DNA of 64,000 nt from Durusdinium trenchii (Eukaryota; Sar; Dinophyceae; Suessiales; Symbiodiniaceae), in NCBI GenBank assembly GCA_963970005.1, contig CAXAMN010023306.1, positions 336,159 to 400,158 of the forward strand, written 5' to 3'. A model generated the notes under the pieces. It did no database searches. It was not told where the DNA came from and saw nothing but the letters and a program-made list of their open reading frames with translations. Below, piece after piece: positions 26,321 through 37,149 of the stretch. How positions within the stretch are numbered: position 1 is the stretch's first letter; every line of letters begins with the position of its first letter. Made by a program: the position numbers and the translations under genes.

Positions 26321-26419
26321 AAAGTAGGCAGCGCGGTTTTGTCAGAGATACCTGCGTCTCTCAAAGCTACGCCTTTTCGAGCCTCCTTCCGCTCTCTGCG
26401 GGTTCTTTTCTGAAGCACT

Positions 26420-26875
26420 TTAACGGCGACTCTCGGCATCTGTAGGGTTTTCGGTGGACTCTACATGGGCTAGGATGAGGGACACTCCATAGAGTAGGAG
26501 ATGTGCATTCAACACTTTGAGAAGCCGATTCAACATCCGACTACTTGAACGCCCTTTAGAAGCAACGCTAATTGACACATAAGAGTCGCTCAAATGAAAC
26601 ACGCGCTTCTCGACCCACTGCTCACTTCTAATTCCTCTAAGTACGCTCATCAAGATGGACCGAAGTTCGAGCTGGTTTATGTGCTGCGGACGGGGCCACT
26701 TCATCGGGAAACAACGCTCCCAGATCCACCAAGACGCGGAGATAGATTGTCTTGGAAACGCTCTCGGATTGACCAAGTCCCCAGAAACCACTCGAACATC
26801 ACTGCCTGTGAAATTAGTCCGGCCCAACAAAAGCAGATTAAGGTCTCTGACCTGAATACTCTGACAACTGTCCAA
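26420..26875 (-). pseudogene. RNase H domain remnant of DIRS-like element
   Basis: The frame reads PQHINQLELRSILMSV, FHLSDSYVSISVASKGRSSS and AHVESTENPTDAESRR. These are the HIN-x-LE, DS and NP-x-D-x-xSR blocks typical of retroelement RNase H domains in DIRS and Ty3-like pols. It ends with a stop 100 bases before the recombinase frame. Its N-terminal strand with the first catalytic Asp is missing here; a matching start (WCSDASEKGGAV) occurs at 31.95-32.0 kb. Confidence 0.75.
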
Positions 26876-26968
26876 TCTAGCCCTTCCCTGACTGCTTTGC
26901 CAAACGCAGGGTCCTTGGCACTCAGCCGATCAATGGTCAAAAGACCTCCCATCGTCAAATCAGGGTCA

Positions 26969-27475
26969 CTATGAGATGTTCGTGTGGCTGCAGCTCAATG
27001 ACGCAAACTTAATCCATGCCGTGGAGGAAGGATCCCCGAGCTTCCCACCAGCTTCCTTCTGAAGCTTGTGGTTGAAGCTTCTGACCACCGCGTCGTCGGG
27101 TTTGAGCTCGACGCAAACTGGCTTGCACTCTTCGGGGACAAAGCCAAGTTGAGATATTTCCGATACCAGCCTGTGGGAATCAGCCCAGGATACTCCCAAA
27201 CCGTCACGGTTCATGTTGTGAACGCCGATGGCGCTGCAGTGGATCCGTTGGGAGTACACTAAGACCTTCTGCTTGCAAAAAGTCGAGCACCTTTCGGACT
27301 CCCTGCACAATTCCACCGCTTTTGGACGTTTCCTCCAACGCCCCTGCCACAAACTTTTCAACATGGGGAGGCAAAGCCATGGTGCCACCAAAAAGTGCTT
27401 GCGATCCAAAAGTGTTTGGTAGCTTCTATAGAAGCTTGAGCTAGCACGGTCAATAAAAACAATCCCTTGACTCAC
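26969..27475 (-). pseudogene. Retroelement-associated ORF fragment
   Basis: A 168-codon frame contains NRDGLGVSWADSHRLVSEIS and LGFVPEECKPVCVEL. I believe an 'NRDG.G......H.L...I...G' block recurs in multicopy dinoflagellate retroelement ORFs, but no database was consulted. It sits immediately upstream of the RNase H/recombinase pieces in the same orientation, so it is treated as part of the element. Confidence 0.4.
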
Positions 27476-27899
27476 ATTCTCATCTCACACAGGCACAAGC
27501 ACCGTTGTTTGTCCACTGGAAAACAACACGTCAGAATGCCTGAATCAAAGAAACACTTGACATTCCTACAAGAAGAGACACAACCACATCTTCATGACTG
27601 CGCAATTGCTGAGCTGCCACGCAGGCTCTGATGCCCGGTTGCGCTGAAAGTTTTTGCTACAACTGCAAAATGAAGCGCCAAAAGGCAACTGCAATATGAC
27701 CACAACAATTGTTTGGCAGGATGTCGTTATGTTGCGCTTCAACTTCAACATATTTGTTGAATGAAGGCACCTCTCAAAGAGTTTGCTACCTCCCTCTCAT
27801 GTATATGCCAGCCATGCATTTGATCTTTACTGAACGGTTTCAAGCTTTGACTACCATACTCATCTCCTTAGCCATGAGATTTGGTTGGCTCTCTCTTTC

Positions 27900-28563
27900 C
27901 TAAGTACTCACGTTCTGCACAAGGCCTTCTTGGAAGAAGCACACAACAAGCTCAACAAGAAGCCACCAATACTTGGGAGGAACCACCTGCAAGAAAAGGA
28001 ATCTGGTGATCATCCTGCAAGAAAGCTTTGCCTGATTCAACGAGCAGAATGATTGCCCTGTTGTAGGCAGTTTCCAAACTGCAGCGAGCATGTGAATAAC
28101 GCATGCCCTGCAACTACACATAGAATACCAATGATCCAACTAGTGTCGGTTGAAGTCATTGCGTCTGAAAAGATTCTGATTCAAGTCACTGTGTCTGAAA
28201 AGACGCTCATTCAAGTTTATAAATTGGAAACAACTCCATCCACAGCATCCATGCGAGAACATCTGCGCTTCCCTGCGGTGATGCTTGATCACGCCATTGT
28301 CGTCACACCTGCAAAAAACAAAGTGTCGAATTCAATTGCAATGGTAAAAAGTCACGCACCACAGGGAATACCTCTAGACTCTACACAGGCCTCTCAAAAA
28401 TTCCAAGTTCATTGAGTACATCTGTTTTAACTCACATGCACTCTTTCGAAAGGAGCTTCATACTTCAGCTTTGCTAGCAAAATGCCTCTGAGATCCATAT
28501 TCTTTACAAAACTGCCCATGTGTCATCGAGTCTCTGTACTCAAAGAGTCAGGGTCTAGTCGGG
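27900..28563. other. Interval without supported genes
   Basis: The plus strand carries a short direct repeat at about 28150-28215 ('TCA(A/C)GTC(A)..TGTCTGAAAAGA' twice). No domain was recognised. Confidence 0.45.
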
Positions 28564-29181
28564 TCACTGCTGGACAAGCGATTTGTGCTTCAGCTTCCTC
28601 AAAATGGGCATGCGTGACAATGGTGTCTTGCCCCTCACACGGTGGGAAACCTTGAAGCCTTTCGATGGATTGATGTACTTGGTGTTGAAGTTGATCGGTG
28701 AGTTGGATTCAGTCTCAAAGACAGGCAGGCGCTGGCTCGTGTGGATCCTCTTGGACTTCAACAAACTCTTGCGAACATGATGGTGAATCTTGTGTCCTTC
28801 AAGACTCAGGTCAGGATCAAAGGCCTTGGTCCACACCAACTCCCGATTCATCAAAGTATACGCCGATAGTTCCACTTGGCGGTCTGCCTTCACCTCATAC
28901 CCGCAATGAACACCAATCACGTGGGTCGGTGTGGGCCGGATGAAACACACCCTTTGGCTCTTTACATTCATCCAGCGCTGGTACCCGTTTTGGAAGGAGT
29001 CCACGTGTTTGAAAGGCATGTAAACGCCTGAGTTCCCTAAATACATCGTTGACTCATTGTTCGCCAAACGCTCCTCCTGCATCGGCGGCACCCGAGTCCA
29101 CTGGCTGTTGCAACGACCATGGACACAGTTTAAACTGGTCGTGGCACCCCCAAATGTCATCTCCCACGCTACTGACGCCAT
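28564..29181 (-). CDS. Unrecognised 205-codon intronless ORF
   Basis: An ATG-started frame of 205 codons on the same strand as the surrounding retroelement pieces. Its amino-acid usage is ordinary and non-repetitive. Visible parts are an N-terminal FGGATTSLNCVHGRC with two Cys, a central HVIGVHCGYEVKADRQVELS, and a strongly basic C-terminal half with HKIHHHVRKSLLKSKR and a final LRKLKHKSLVQQ. The basic tail suggests nucleic-acid contact, which is inference. The antisense frames are also partly open but shorter. It could be a host retrogene, an accessory ORF of a mobile element or a chance frame. A GC-rich near-palindrome (GCCGGCCTGCCGGC) lies just upstream at about 29190-29207. Confidence 0.4.
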   Translation of the reverse strand: MASVAWEMTFGGATTSLNCVHGRCNSQWTRVPPMQEERLANNESTMYLGNSGVYMPFKHVDSFQNGYQRWMNVKSQRVCFIRPTPTHVIGVHCGYEVKADRQVELSAYTLMNRELVWTKAFDPDLSLEGHKIHHHVRKSLLKSKRIHTSQRLPVFETESNSPINFNTKYINPSKGFKVSHRVRGKTPLSRMPILRKLKHKSLVQQ

Positions 29182-29585
29182 GACAAATCCGCCGGCCTGC
29201 CGGCGTGTTTTGTGGATTGTTTTGGTCAGTATTGCTTGAGTATTGTCTCTCCGCGCGAGATTTTCGACAGCCTGACGCCCCCCCCCCTCCCCCTGTGTTT
29301 AGTAGGGTCCTAGGTCCCCCTACGCGTGTCTACGCTATACTTGTGTAGCACCTGTTCTTGTACATACACTAGTCTGTAGCTCTTCAGTCCGCTTTCGACA
29401 TAATTCATTTGGCTAAAGACTTAGCAGCCCAATACTGCATTCACTGCCATAGAAAAGGTGTGCTTCGCCGCAGCTCGCACACCGACCGCACGTGTTTGAC
29501 TGCTTGGTGTTTCGATCAGGTCCAGTTATCCAACTGCCACTTCTGGGGGAACTTACCCCTCCCCCCCCCCCCCCCCCTTAGGTGG

Positions 29586-29752
29586 ACGTAGTAGGTAGTA
29601 GGTGGTACGTAGTAGGTAGTAGGTAGTAGGTAGTAGGTCATAGGTCGTAGGTCGTAGGTCGCAGGTAGTAGGTAGTAGGTAGTAAGTAGTAGGTAGTAGG
29701 TCGTAGGTCGTAGGTCATGGGTCGTAGGTAGTAGGTAGTAGGTCGCTGGATC
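29586..29752 (+). repeat. GTAGGTA/GTAGGTC heptamer minisatellite
   Basis: More than twenty 7-base units (GTAGGTA, with GTAGGTC and GCAGGTA variants) follow a long C-run (about 29559-29577). The antisense frame through it is a Tyr/Leu/Pro repeat with no biological meaning. Confidence 0.9.
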
Positions 29753-30379
29753 AGAATAGACAACCATTGGACTGAGACATGTCGATCGCTGGATCAGAAT
29801 AGACAACCTCTGATTCGGATTCGTTCCATTTCATTGTAAAACGACTTCGCTTGAAATCCACAGCAACAATCTCTCCCAGCAAAATGTGCAACTCCAATGC
29901 ACCCACAAGTCTGACTGAGCAGGGTATTGTTGTTCGATGTCATTCTGGGTCTTTCATTTCAAACGGTTTGGAGAAAAAAACGACAAATCCTGCCAGATCT
30001 AGAAATTCTTCGGTCGCTTTGAAGCCTTCTGTGTGTGAAAAAGAATATCTGGTGCGTGTCGCAATCCCTCGAGATGGTCGAAAAAAAGATCTGAAAAGGA
30101 AAACACGCACACGGCCAAGTAGTTTGGAAGAAGAATCGTTTTCAAGGTCATGTTTTGTGGATAGTCTTGGTTCGCATTGCTTGTGTTGGTTTCACTTGGT
30201 TCCTCTTAGGTGATTCGACTGAGACATGCCGGTTCGGATCGCTGGATCAGAATAAACAACCTCTGATTCGGATTTGTTCCATTTCATGGTCAAACAACCT
30301 TGAAATAAACATCAACAAACTCACCCAGCCAAATGTGCACCTCCAATGCACCAACAAGTATGATTGAGCAGGGTATTGT
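29743..30379 (+). repeat. Diverged direct duplication of about 160 bp
   Basis: Copy A (29770-29930) and copy B (30217-30379) share GACTGAGACATG, GATCGCTGGATCAGAATA(G/A)ACAACC, CTCTGATTCGGATT(C/T)GTTCC and GAGCAGGGTATTGT in the same order, with indels. A third partial copy of the GCTGGATCAGAATAGACAACC part abuts the heptamer array at 29743-29765. Spacing between copies is about 450 bases. Confidence 0.85.
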
Positions 30380-30383
30380 ATCA

Positions 30384-31736
30384 TTAAGCTGCCTGCCAAT
30401 GCGGGCTCGAGCTGGTGGCCGGCGGCATGCCGAAGGCTGTAAATATAGCGAGCAAAGAGTGCCCTGCGACAAAAAACAATGCGAGAACCCCTATGGCATG
30501 CTCTGACCTGGCCACCCAAGTTGAGTGGTTTGGCCACCTATCCATATTGAATTTGACCATTCGCCCCCACAGAAAAGGAACATTCAAACGTGGAACGAAA
30601 GATCCATTTGCAGGGCTACCAGCGCAAGCGCAAGAGAAACATCACTGCGGTCGAAAACAATGCTGCGCCAGCCGAACTGGCATTCTCGACCAGGCCTCCG
30701 AACATTCGCGTTTACTCTGCCTGTAAAGCTTTGATGCTGACAGAAGCAGCAAGCAACAGGAGCGAGCCCTATATAAGCCCTGCAAAGCAAAGCGAGCCCT
30801 ATATATAAGCCCTGCTTATCTTGCGATGACCTCTATAGTCACAATGGTTCCAAGTGTACTGCAGGCTGTCATCGAATACAATGGCATAATTACAGTATAA
30901 TGCAATAATTGACTGTCCACACAACATGAGACTTGGAGGTGACTCGCCTGCACGGCTCCTGCGCAAAAGCCTCAAGCATTGCACATCTATGTGAAAGCAA
31001 TGAGATGTTGATACCTTCCTTTCAGAAAGCCACAACACAAAGGTGCAGCAAACACCCCAAAAAAAACATGTCCCCACAACCATGCTGTTGATGTGATGTT
31101 CAACCAGCTGCGCAAAACCTTGCGCAATAAAAGAAAGAACACTGCCATCAACAACTACCATCAGTACGCTTGTCACTGCCATCAGACTGCGTCAACGACC
31201 ATGCATACTCTCTATAGCAAAGTGTCTGCGCATCTGCGCGCTGAGCGCCTGGCCCGGATCCGTGCCCACAAAGTACTTCCAGCCAGCGTCAAACATTGCC
31301 AACTGTAGTTTCTGTGCTACGAGGCCAAGTCAAAACACCGTTGCAAAAGAGAACAAAAATTTTAATCTTACGAACAAACGGGTCGTGGTCCACCCACTAA
31401 ACAAAGTTCTTTGTCCAAAGCATTACTGAGACCTTGCATTTGATCATGTGTTTGTATAGAGTTCTTGCCACCAAGAACTGACAGGTCTGAAAACGAGCTC
31501 TTCAAAGAAGACACACGCACTACTAAGAGTTCGCCCTGCTTACTGTCACAAACCCACCGCAAAACATTTTTTGAGTTTACTTTGGTAGACCCACATGCTC
31601 AAGTCCACGCGGAGAAAAAAACAAACAATTTAGCGAGCACAAACCCGGAAATAGGATAGAATTTTTTTTTTGAAAGGTTGCTTTTCACAGCCATCCTTGG
31701 ACAACTTAGAATCATATTAGACAACATGGGCAAGTG
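30384..31736. other. Interval without supported genes
   Basis: Short frames overlap on both strands (30415-30808, 30799-31182). No domain is recognisable. A small direct repeat 'AGCGAGCCCTATATA(TA)AGCCCTGC' lies at 30762-30811. Confidence 0.45.
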
Positions 31737-31868
31737 CCCTAAGTCCACTTAGTCGACGCGCTAAGTCCACTTAGCGGACACTGCTAAGTCTACTTAGCGG
31801 GTTTGCTAAGTCTACTTGCCAAGTGCGCCAGGTTCAACTTAGTACCTTCGCTAAGTTCAGCTGGCTAT
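31737..31868. repeat. Array of CTAAGT-NN-ACTTAG hairpin units
   Basis: Four to six units of 'GCTAAGTCCACTTAGCGG' lie in about 130 bases, with CTAAGTCTACTTAG and decaying variants. Within each unit CTAAGT and ACTTAG are perfect inverted arms around two bases, so this is a tandem array of short palindromes. Confidence 0.85.
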
Positions 31869-31948
31869 ATCCGCCAAGCTAGTTGCATGTCAGTTGCATG
31901 TTAGCCATCTGGATAACAAGTTGGCCACATACTTACAAGAAGGGCCGG

Positions 31949-32299
31949 TCATCCAAGTACCGCCCCTCCTTTCTCGGAGGCGTCGCTGCACCAGATCCTA
32001 TCGTCAACGTCTGAACCCAGGAAGGTGTGAATGAGAGGAACCGCTCCTAGGAGAAGGAAGAACTCCCGCTTGGTGTGAAGTGCCAAACCATCACCTCCTT
32101 TGTTCACAAAGCCCCAACACTTATCAAGAAAACTCATAGCAGGACGACGGAATTGGAACACGTGAATCCACCTTCCTGCCACCACCTGAGCCATCTTCTG
32201 TGAAAGGTGCTTTTGCCCCAACATCCACAAGGTAGCTTGGATCAACTTGCAAAAACGCCTGGGGGAGCCACCCAAAATACCTAATTCTCCTTGCAACAA
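31949..32299 (-). pseudogene. RT C-terminus and RNase H start of DIRS-like element
   Basis: The frame contains KMAQVVAGRWIHVFQFRRPA, the RT connection region, then DDRIWCSDASEKGGAVLG, the first RNase H strand with its catalytic Asp in the DAS context. It stops directly after GGAVLG. The matching remainder of RNase H lies at 26.4-26.9 kb, 5 kb away. Confidence 0.65.
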
Positions 32300-32406
32300 A
32301 GCACCTAGTTCCTCAACTTCAACGGAATCGACAACCCGCTTCTTCTCCGATGAAAGTATACCCTTCTCTTTCCAGGTAGTTTCAACCAGCTGATGAATTT
32401 GTTTCC

Positions 32407-33364
32407 CTACGGACCCAGGTTTATCCGTGACGCGTTTTCACCCCCCATGAAATTATCTAAGTACACCTGCCAGAAATATCTATCCTGTTCAAGCGACAAC
32501 CGAGCGGTCTCCACAAGGATGCGAGGCACTGGATGACCTCTTCTGATCTGCGCCGTTCTTCCAAGTCCAGCCTGCCACAAAACTTCTTCTGATACTTCTT
32601 GCATGAGGGAAACAGAGGAGTGCATCCCCATAGGGAGCACCCGGCAGGCCAACTGGTATGAAACCGAAGGTTCTAAACCCTAATTCCTCTCCTCTGTAGG
32701 AAATTGCAAAGGCCAAGTAGGGCAACCAACAACGAGACAATTCGAAGAGGTAGAACGCGGATGAAATTTCTGATTGCCCGAATCTCAACTCTTCATCTGT
32801 CTCAAGCACTGCTGCTTGCCATGCCGTGATTGCTGGGAGGCCCTCAACGGCCCCTCTAATCTGATGCATCACCGAGTTCGTGGCTTTTAAGTTCATAATA
32901 ACCCTGAGAATGGGTCTGCCGTCCGCCAATGTCGAGGGTTTCTTGACCCCAAACAAACCGTTCAGGACCTAGGTCCCTTCAACCGACACCACCTCCGAAG
33001 ATTTGATCCATTGACAAATGCCCCTCCTAATGAGTTTGTCACAAACCTTTCGTTTTTCACCTCCTCCAAAATGGACAGACCCAGGGACCTTGGGGCGAGG
33101 ATGATCGAAGCTTCCCTTTAACAACTTTTCAGGTGCCTCCAAAATTCTTTTGGTACCTTCTGAAACGTGTTCAATCAATTGAACAGATCCACCACGTCCA
33201 AGCGGGGGGAGAGCAGGCAAGATTTGTTCTAGAGTCAACTTTTCACATCTACCAATCTCTATCCCCCCATAATCAACCTTGGCACTCACGAGCTCGGACC
33301 CAACTTTTTCAAACTCAAGGGGTGGTCCGCAGTCGAATTTCAAGGTCCTCTGTATGGCCTTCAA
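32407..33364 (-). pseudogene. Reverse transcriptase of DIRS-like element, frameshifted
   Basis: Frame 33364-32969 leads into the RT. Frame 32956-32489 gives GRPILRVIMNLKATNSVM (RT motif 1) and FGQSEISSAFYLFELSRCWL, the motif A region, where Glu replaces the usual Asp. Frame 32652-32407 gives RVLPMGMHSSVSLMQEVSE (the 'G..Q' block) and FWQVYLDNFMGG, the YxDD box reading YLDN. There are frame breaks near 32960 and 32600, and both altered catalytic positions argue for a dead copy or an unusual lineage. Confidence 0.7.
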
Positions 33365-33910
33365 TGCTCATGCCTGTGGATGGGGCCCCAACCGAATTGC
33401 CAGAAGTCTCAAATGCCTCTAAACTCGGTTGCAGCCTCCTCAATGTCAAACCCTTCTCTTCAAACTCTGGCGCCAAGCCCCCGTCAAGCCTAGGAGGACT
33501 TACTGTCGCCGCGACACTCTTCACTTCTCCTCCTTGTCCGCCTTGTCCTGTGTGTCCTTCCACTTCGCCTTGCCCTTGCCTTCACGATCTGTCCACGAGC
33601 CTTTGTCTTTTTGCTTTCCTCCTTTCTTGCTCTTGCCTTTTCGTTTTTCGTTCGACCAACCTCCTTTGGCGCACCGTACCATCCTTTGCCCCAACCTCGA
33701 TGCCAAGCTTCGACGGTCTCCACCTTGAGGCTCGCTTTGGCATGCTTGCGAGCTTCTAAAAGTATTGCCGCCGATGTTGCCTGCTGGTCGTCTTGATTCG
33801 CGACCTCTAAATACCTCGCCTGGCTCCACGTGTTGTCCAGCAGCGCTTGGTGCGCTGCAAGGAAGTGGCCAGCGCAAAGGTCCGCTGCACGGGCTATGGA
33901 CCCTGATCAA
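33315..33910 (-). pseudogene. Gag-like Lys/Arg-rich segment
   Basis: Overlapping minus frames form one interrupted coding stretch: a helical part around 33.7-33.85 kb (LEARKHAKASLKVETVEAWH in one frame), then a Lys-rich run (NEKRKGKSKKGGKQKDKG) ending near 33521, then another frame down to 33315. The basic low-complexity run immediately upstream of RT fits a gag nucleic-acid-binding tail. The plus-strand frame at 33133-33759 is its antisense shadow. Confidence 0.55.
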
Positions 33911-34055
33911 ATCGTGTCGATCACCTGACTCACCAGATAGAGGTCGCGCATGGCCGCTCGATGCTGCGAGAACTGCGGGCGAACATGAAGGTTGAAGTAC
34001 GTAGTAATCTTCACGCCCTCTGTTATTGCTCGGCTCCCATCCTTTGCAACTTCGA

Positions 34056-34806
34056 CTATACCTCTTGCGCTCGCTGGACGACGAGAAGACGAAGGACAGC
34101 TCCAGGGCTTTCTTTTGACCTGCGCTTTAACGGTGCTTCGAAGCCCGCTTCTGACGAAGAATCCTCCTCTTCTGAATCGCCACTTGGGGGGGAGCTTGAT
34201 CCGTCGGAGCTGATGATGGTGCCATTTACCAGGCGACGCTTCTTGTTTCCCTTCTTCTCTTTGCCTTTCTTTTCTTCTTCTTCTTCTTCTTTTTCCTTGA
34301 ACTGCTCCGACCTCGACGATCTCCTGGTGGTCTTCCTCCTCGATCTCCTGACCCTGAGGTCTTTGCCACTTGGTTCAATCTCTGCTCTGTCTCCTCTCTC
34401 CTGCTTCTGGTCTCTCTCCCGCGTCCTGCGCAAATGGGGTGAGGTCCAGCCCATGCCGCCCAATAGCCACTGGTTGCATGGCGGCGGACTGGTGAGGGGA
34501 CCAGGACTAAGGTGCGAGCCCCCTTTGGTCACCAGCCGCCACTCAACCTAGGGCCAAAGCACTTTTAGGCGCAGATTCAGTGACAGTCGTGCAGCCAGTA
34601 AGCTGGATGCACTGCTGGCACTGCTTGAGCCCATACGACCACGTGACAAGAGCAGAAGCTGGACCTTGAGCCAGATACCCTGCAACCTTTTTCAATGCCG
34701 ACACCCCTTGAGGGGAATGGCACTTAAAAAGGGGTGAAGTCTCTTCAGGAGAGGACTCAGGGTTCCTGACACTTGGTGCATCGCACTTCACACCAGCGGC
34801 CAGCAC
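34056..34806 (-). pseudogene. Gag-like charged low-complexity segment
   Basis: Two consecutive minus frames. Frame 34806-34543 holds a short Cys-containing part (YGLKQCQQCIQLTGC). Frame 34532-34056 holds an Arg/Glu-rich run (EQFKEKEEEEEEKKGKEKK) and an acidic Ser-rich run (SGDSEEEDSSSEAGFEA). Charged coil-like composition, same strand and position between the N-terminal gag-like ORF and RT support assignment to the element. Confidence 0.5.
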
Positions 34807-34883
34807 CTAGGGGGACTAGAGTAGCCTTCTTCTCTTAGTAGTGTTCACCACTCTGGCCCGTTTAGAAAGTCGCTGTTCAAGAG

Positions 34884-36376
34884 CTACCTGATGTTCTTCG
34901 TTAGCTGCCTGATAGAGGCGTTTGCGCCAAAGCCGAACGACGGAGGTAGGGGATGTAGCACCTCGGCACCAGCTGGTATATGCCCTGTGAAAGCAGTTTG
35001 GGCAGCCAGCTGGGCAAGCAGCTGGTCACGCTTGTGCCTGAGAGGGTCACACCGCATCAGGGGCGGGTCAGAGGCCGCAAAGCCAAATTCCGCGCTTAGG
35101 TGATGGTGCAACTCTAGCAAGATTTCATCTGTAGGGCATGGGGCAATCCAGAACCCATCGTGTAACCAAATGGCTGATGTAAAACCAACTGCGGCTTGTA
35201 AGAAGGAGTAGGCAACCCACGCTACGTGTTGCTCTAAAACTTCGAAAAGTGAAATGGAGCGGAGCGGCTAGCCTGTATGCGTATCTGAGGACACCACGGA
35301 GGAGGATGCTCCATGACAAAACGACTAGCCGCGTGCACCTCATGTGCCCTGTGCGCTCCTCTGACCTCTGCTGAGCTTGTCGGAGTAGCTGCGTCGAGAT
35401 GTCTCTCGAAGAAGAATCTCTTGTATCCACAACCTGACTCCTCTTTTTCAGACTGGCTCCACTCGTCAGGCTCCTCAACTCCTCCACAGAGCCGGAACCT
35501 CTGTCTCCGTCCGGCAAGCGTTCCTCGCCATCTTCCTCCTCTCGAATTCTCTTCAAATCCTTGATGGAGCGTCGAGCCGGGCCCCCAAGTCGATTTCGAA
35601 CAATGTCCAACTTCCGCCTCAACTCTTCTGTGGACATCTGATGGGAAGTCCGAAAACGCACGGTCGGCGGGACCAGCGTTGAGCCGATCTTCGAAGGGGC
35701 CATCCTCCGACGGTTTGTCTCCTCCAGACACCCCTTTCCCCCGCGCTCTCAAAGCAGCAGCAGGGGCTGAACGCAGCGCACTGGGACGCGACGCGCGTTT
35801 GGGGGTTTTTAGAACAGCTTTGCGACCTTCTACAGCACCTTCTTTCGACAAAGGCTGACTTGAGGCACCTCCACGCCCTGTGTCCAAACCCGGATCCTCC
35901 ACCTCTTCCTCTGACTCCTCCAAGTTGCTGCCAGCAGGTACTTCTCCTAGCCACTTGGATACCTGGCGGCGGTGTGAGGCAGTGAAGTAGGATGGATTGA
36001 AGCCCTCGCGGGTGTACACTCTCACACGGGTGGAGTGCAAATAACCTTCTTCGGCCTCGGTACACGGGGTACTGATGCAAAGATGGATGCAACCTTCTTT
36101 CCTGTTGAATATGGAAGATAACTCCTTGTTCAATGAAGGATCTGTACATCCGACGGAATGAGCGACCAAACCCATTCCCCCGTCTCCAGTCACAAACCTG
36201 CTCATTACAAGGAACCCTGCTGTAGCCTCTGAAGGAGGGTCCCAATCGGTGTGTTTGAGCTCGATCTCCACGCAATCTCCTCGACCAATGTTCAACAGCG
36301 GCCACCTCTCTCCGTCCTCCATCACAAACAACTCTCCTTCTGTCCATAGTGGAAAGATATTGCTCAGCGCGGACAT
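34884..36376 (-). pseudogene. Gag-like ORF of the retroelement
   Basis: The 380-codon frame (36376-35234) starts MSALSNIFPLWTEGELFVM and holds a compact beta-rich domain (residues 1-110, with GDCVEIELKHTDWDPPSEAT). An acidic linker (NLEESEEEVEDPGLD) and a basic, Ser/Ala-rich tail follow. Frame 35703-35125 overlaps it and gives a Lys/Arg/Glu coiled part (RKLDIVRNRLGGPARRSIKD); frame 35120-34884 continues. It probably represents the structural protein of the element, with a shift near 35.65 kb. No zinc knuckle is seen in this part. Confidence 0.5.
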
Positions 36377-36551
36377 GGTGGTGGGGGTGGGATGTCACTG
36401 AAGTCGTCCTTCTCCCTTGTCCGTTGAAGCTCACTAATCCCTCTTTTTCTGTGCAACCTCACGTTTGGATCTTTCCTCCTTTGAACCTGTTGATGTTTGG
36501 CTCCTCCTCTGCGGCCTCTGTGCCTCTCTCGCCTCTCACCTCTCTTCTCCT

Positions 36552-37118
36552 TTATTTTCTCTTTTGGGACCTTCTCTCGACCTTCTCTCTCGAACTCCTA
36601 GCTTCTCGACTAGGTCTTTCAGCAGCCTCTGATTCCTTCTTCACCTTCCAATTAGGTGGAGGGAATGGTGGCTCACGTGGAGGAGGTTTCTTACTGACCA
36701 CAGGCTCCTGCAACTCAGACTTCTCCTCTTCAACCTCGTCCTCTTCTTCGCAATAGCTGTAAGTGTAGCTCTCTTCCGGATCCGGCTCACGATCAGCCTC
36801 AGAGCCGCGCACCTCCTCCTGAGGCCTCACGGGCTGCGCCTGCAACTTTGGGGGTAGCACCAGCACACTTGCCACGAGCCCCGCTACTTACACCCTCCTC
36901 GGACTTGACCGGTTCCACACACAGCGAAATCGACCGGAGGATCTTGATCTGCCTGGCGGCGTCAACCAGCAGATCGTTTGCGGCGCGTCGGAGGTCTGCA
37001 CACCCCAGCGCTCACGGAGCTCCACCAAACTGTTCTCCTGAGCAGCGCTGCCCACACACCACGAATCGTTCAACAAACAAACGCTTTGCCGGCACTTGTT
37101 GCAAAGCGTCTTGGCCAT
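36552..37118 (-). pseudogene. N-terminal gag-like ORF with CxxC start, frameshifted
   Basis: ATG at 37118 begins MAKTLCNKCRQSVCLLND, a Cys-x2-Cys pair with a third Cys, then LVELRERWGVQ. One base off near 36985 the sense continues as DLRRAANDLLVDAARQIKIL and SLCVEPVKSEEGV, a helical segment, into the Pro/Glu-rich frame at 36875-36552. The ATG lies only about 30 bases inside the boundary with AT-rich DNA, so it probably marks the 5' end of the element's coding part. A short zinc-binding start followed by helices is inferred. Confidence 0.55.
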
Positions 37119-37149
37119 AGGCGTGGAGGCTGGAGGCTGAGAGCCGAAA

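Noticed and set aside
29403..29420. CATTTGGCTAAAG as another relic spliced leader
   Set aside because: Two differences from the leader and no coding frame downstream.
29586..29752. CRISPR-like or telomere-like array
   Set aside because: Units are 7 bases with no spacers, and GTAGGTA is not a telomere repeat; it is a minisatellite in a eukaryotic genome.
33133..33759. 208-codon plus-strand frame
   Set aside because: Antisense of the Lys/Arg-rich gag-like frames, open because of skewed composition.
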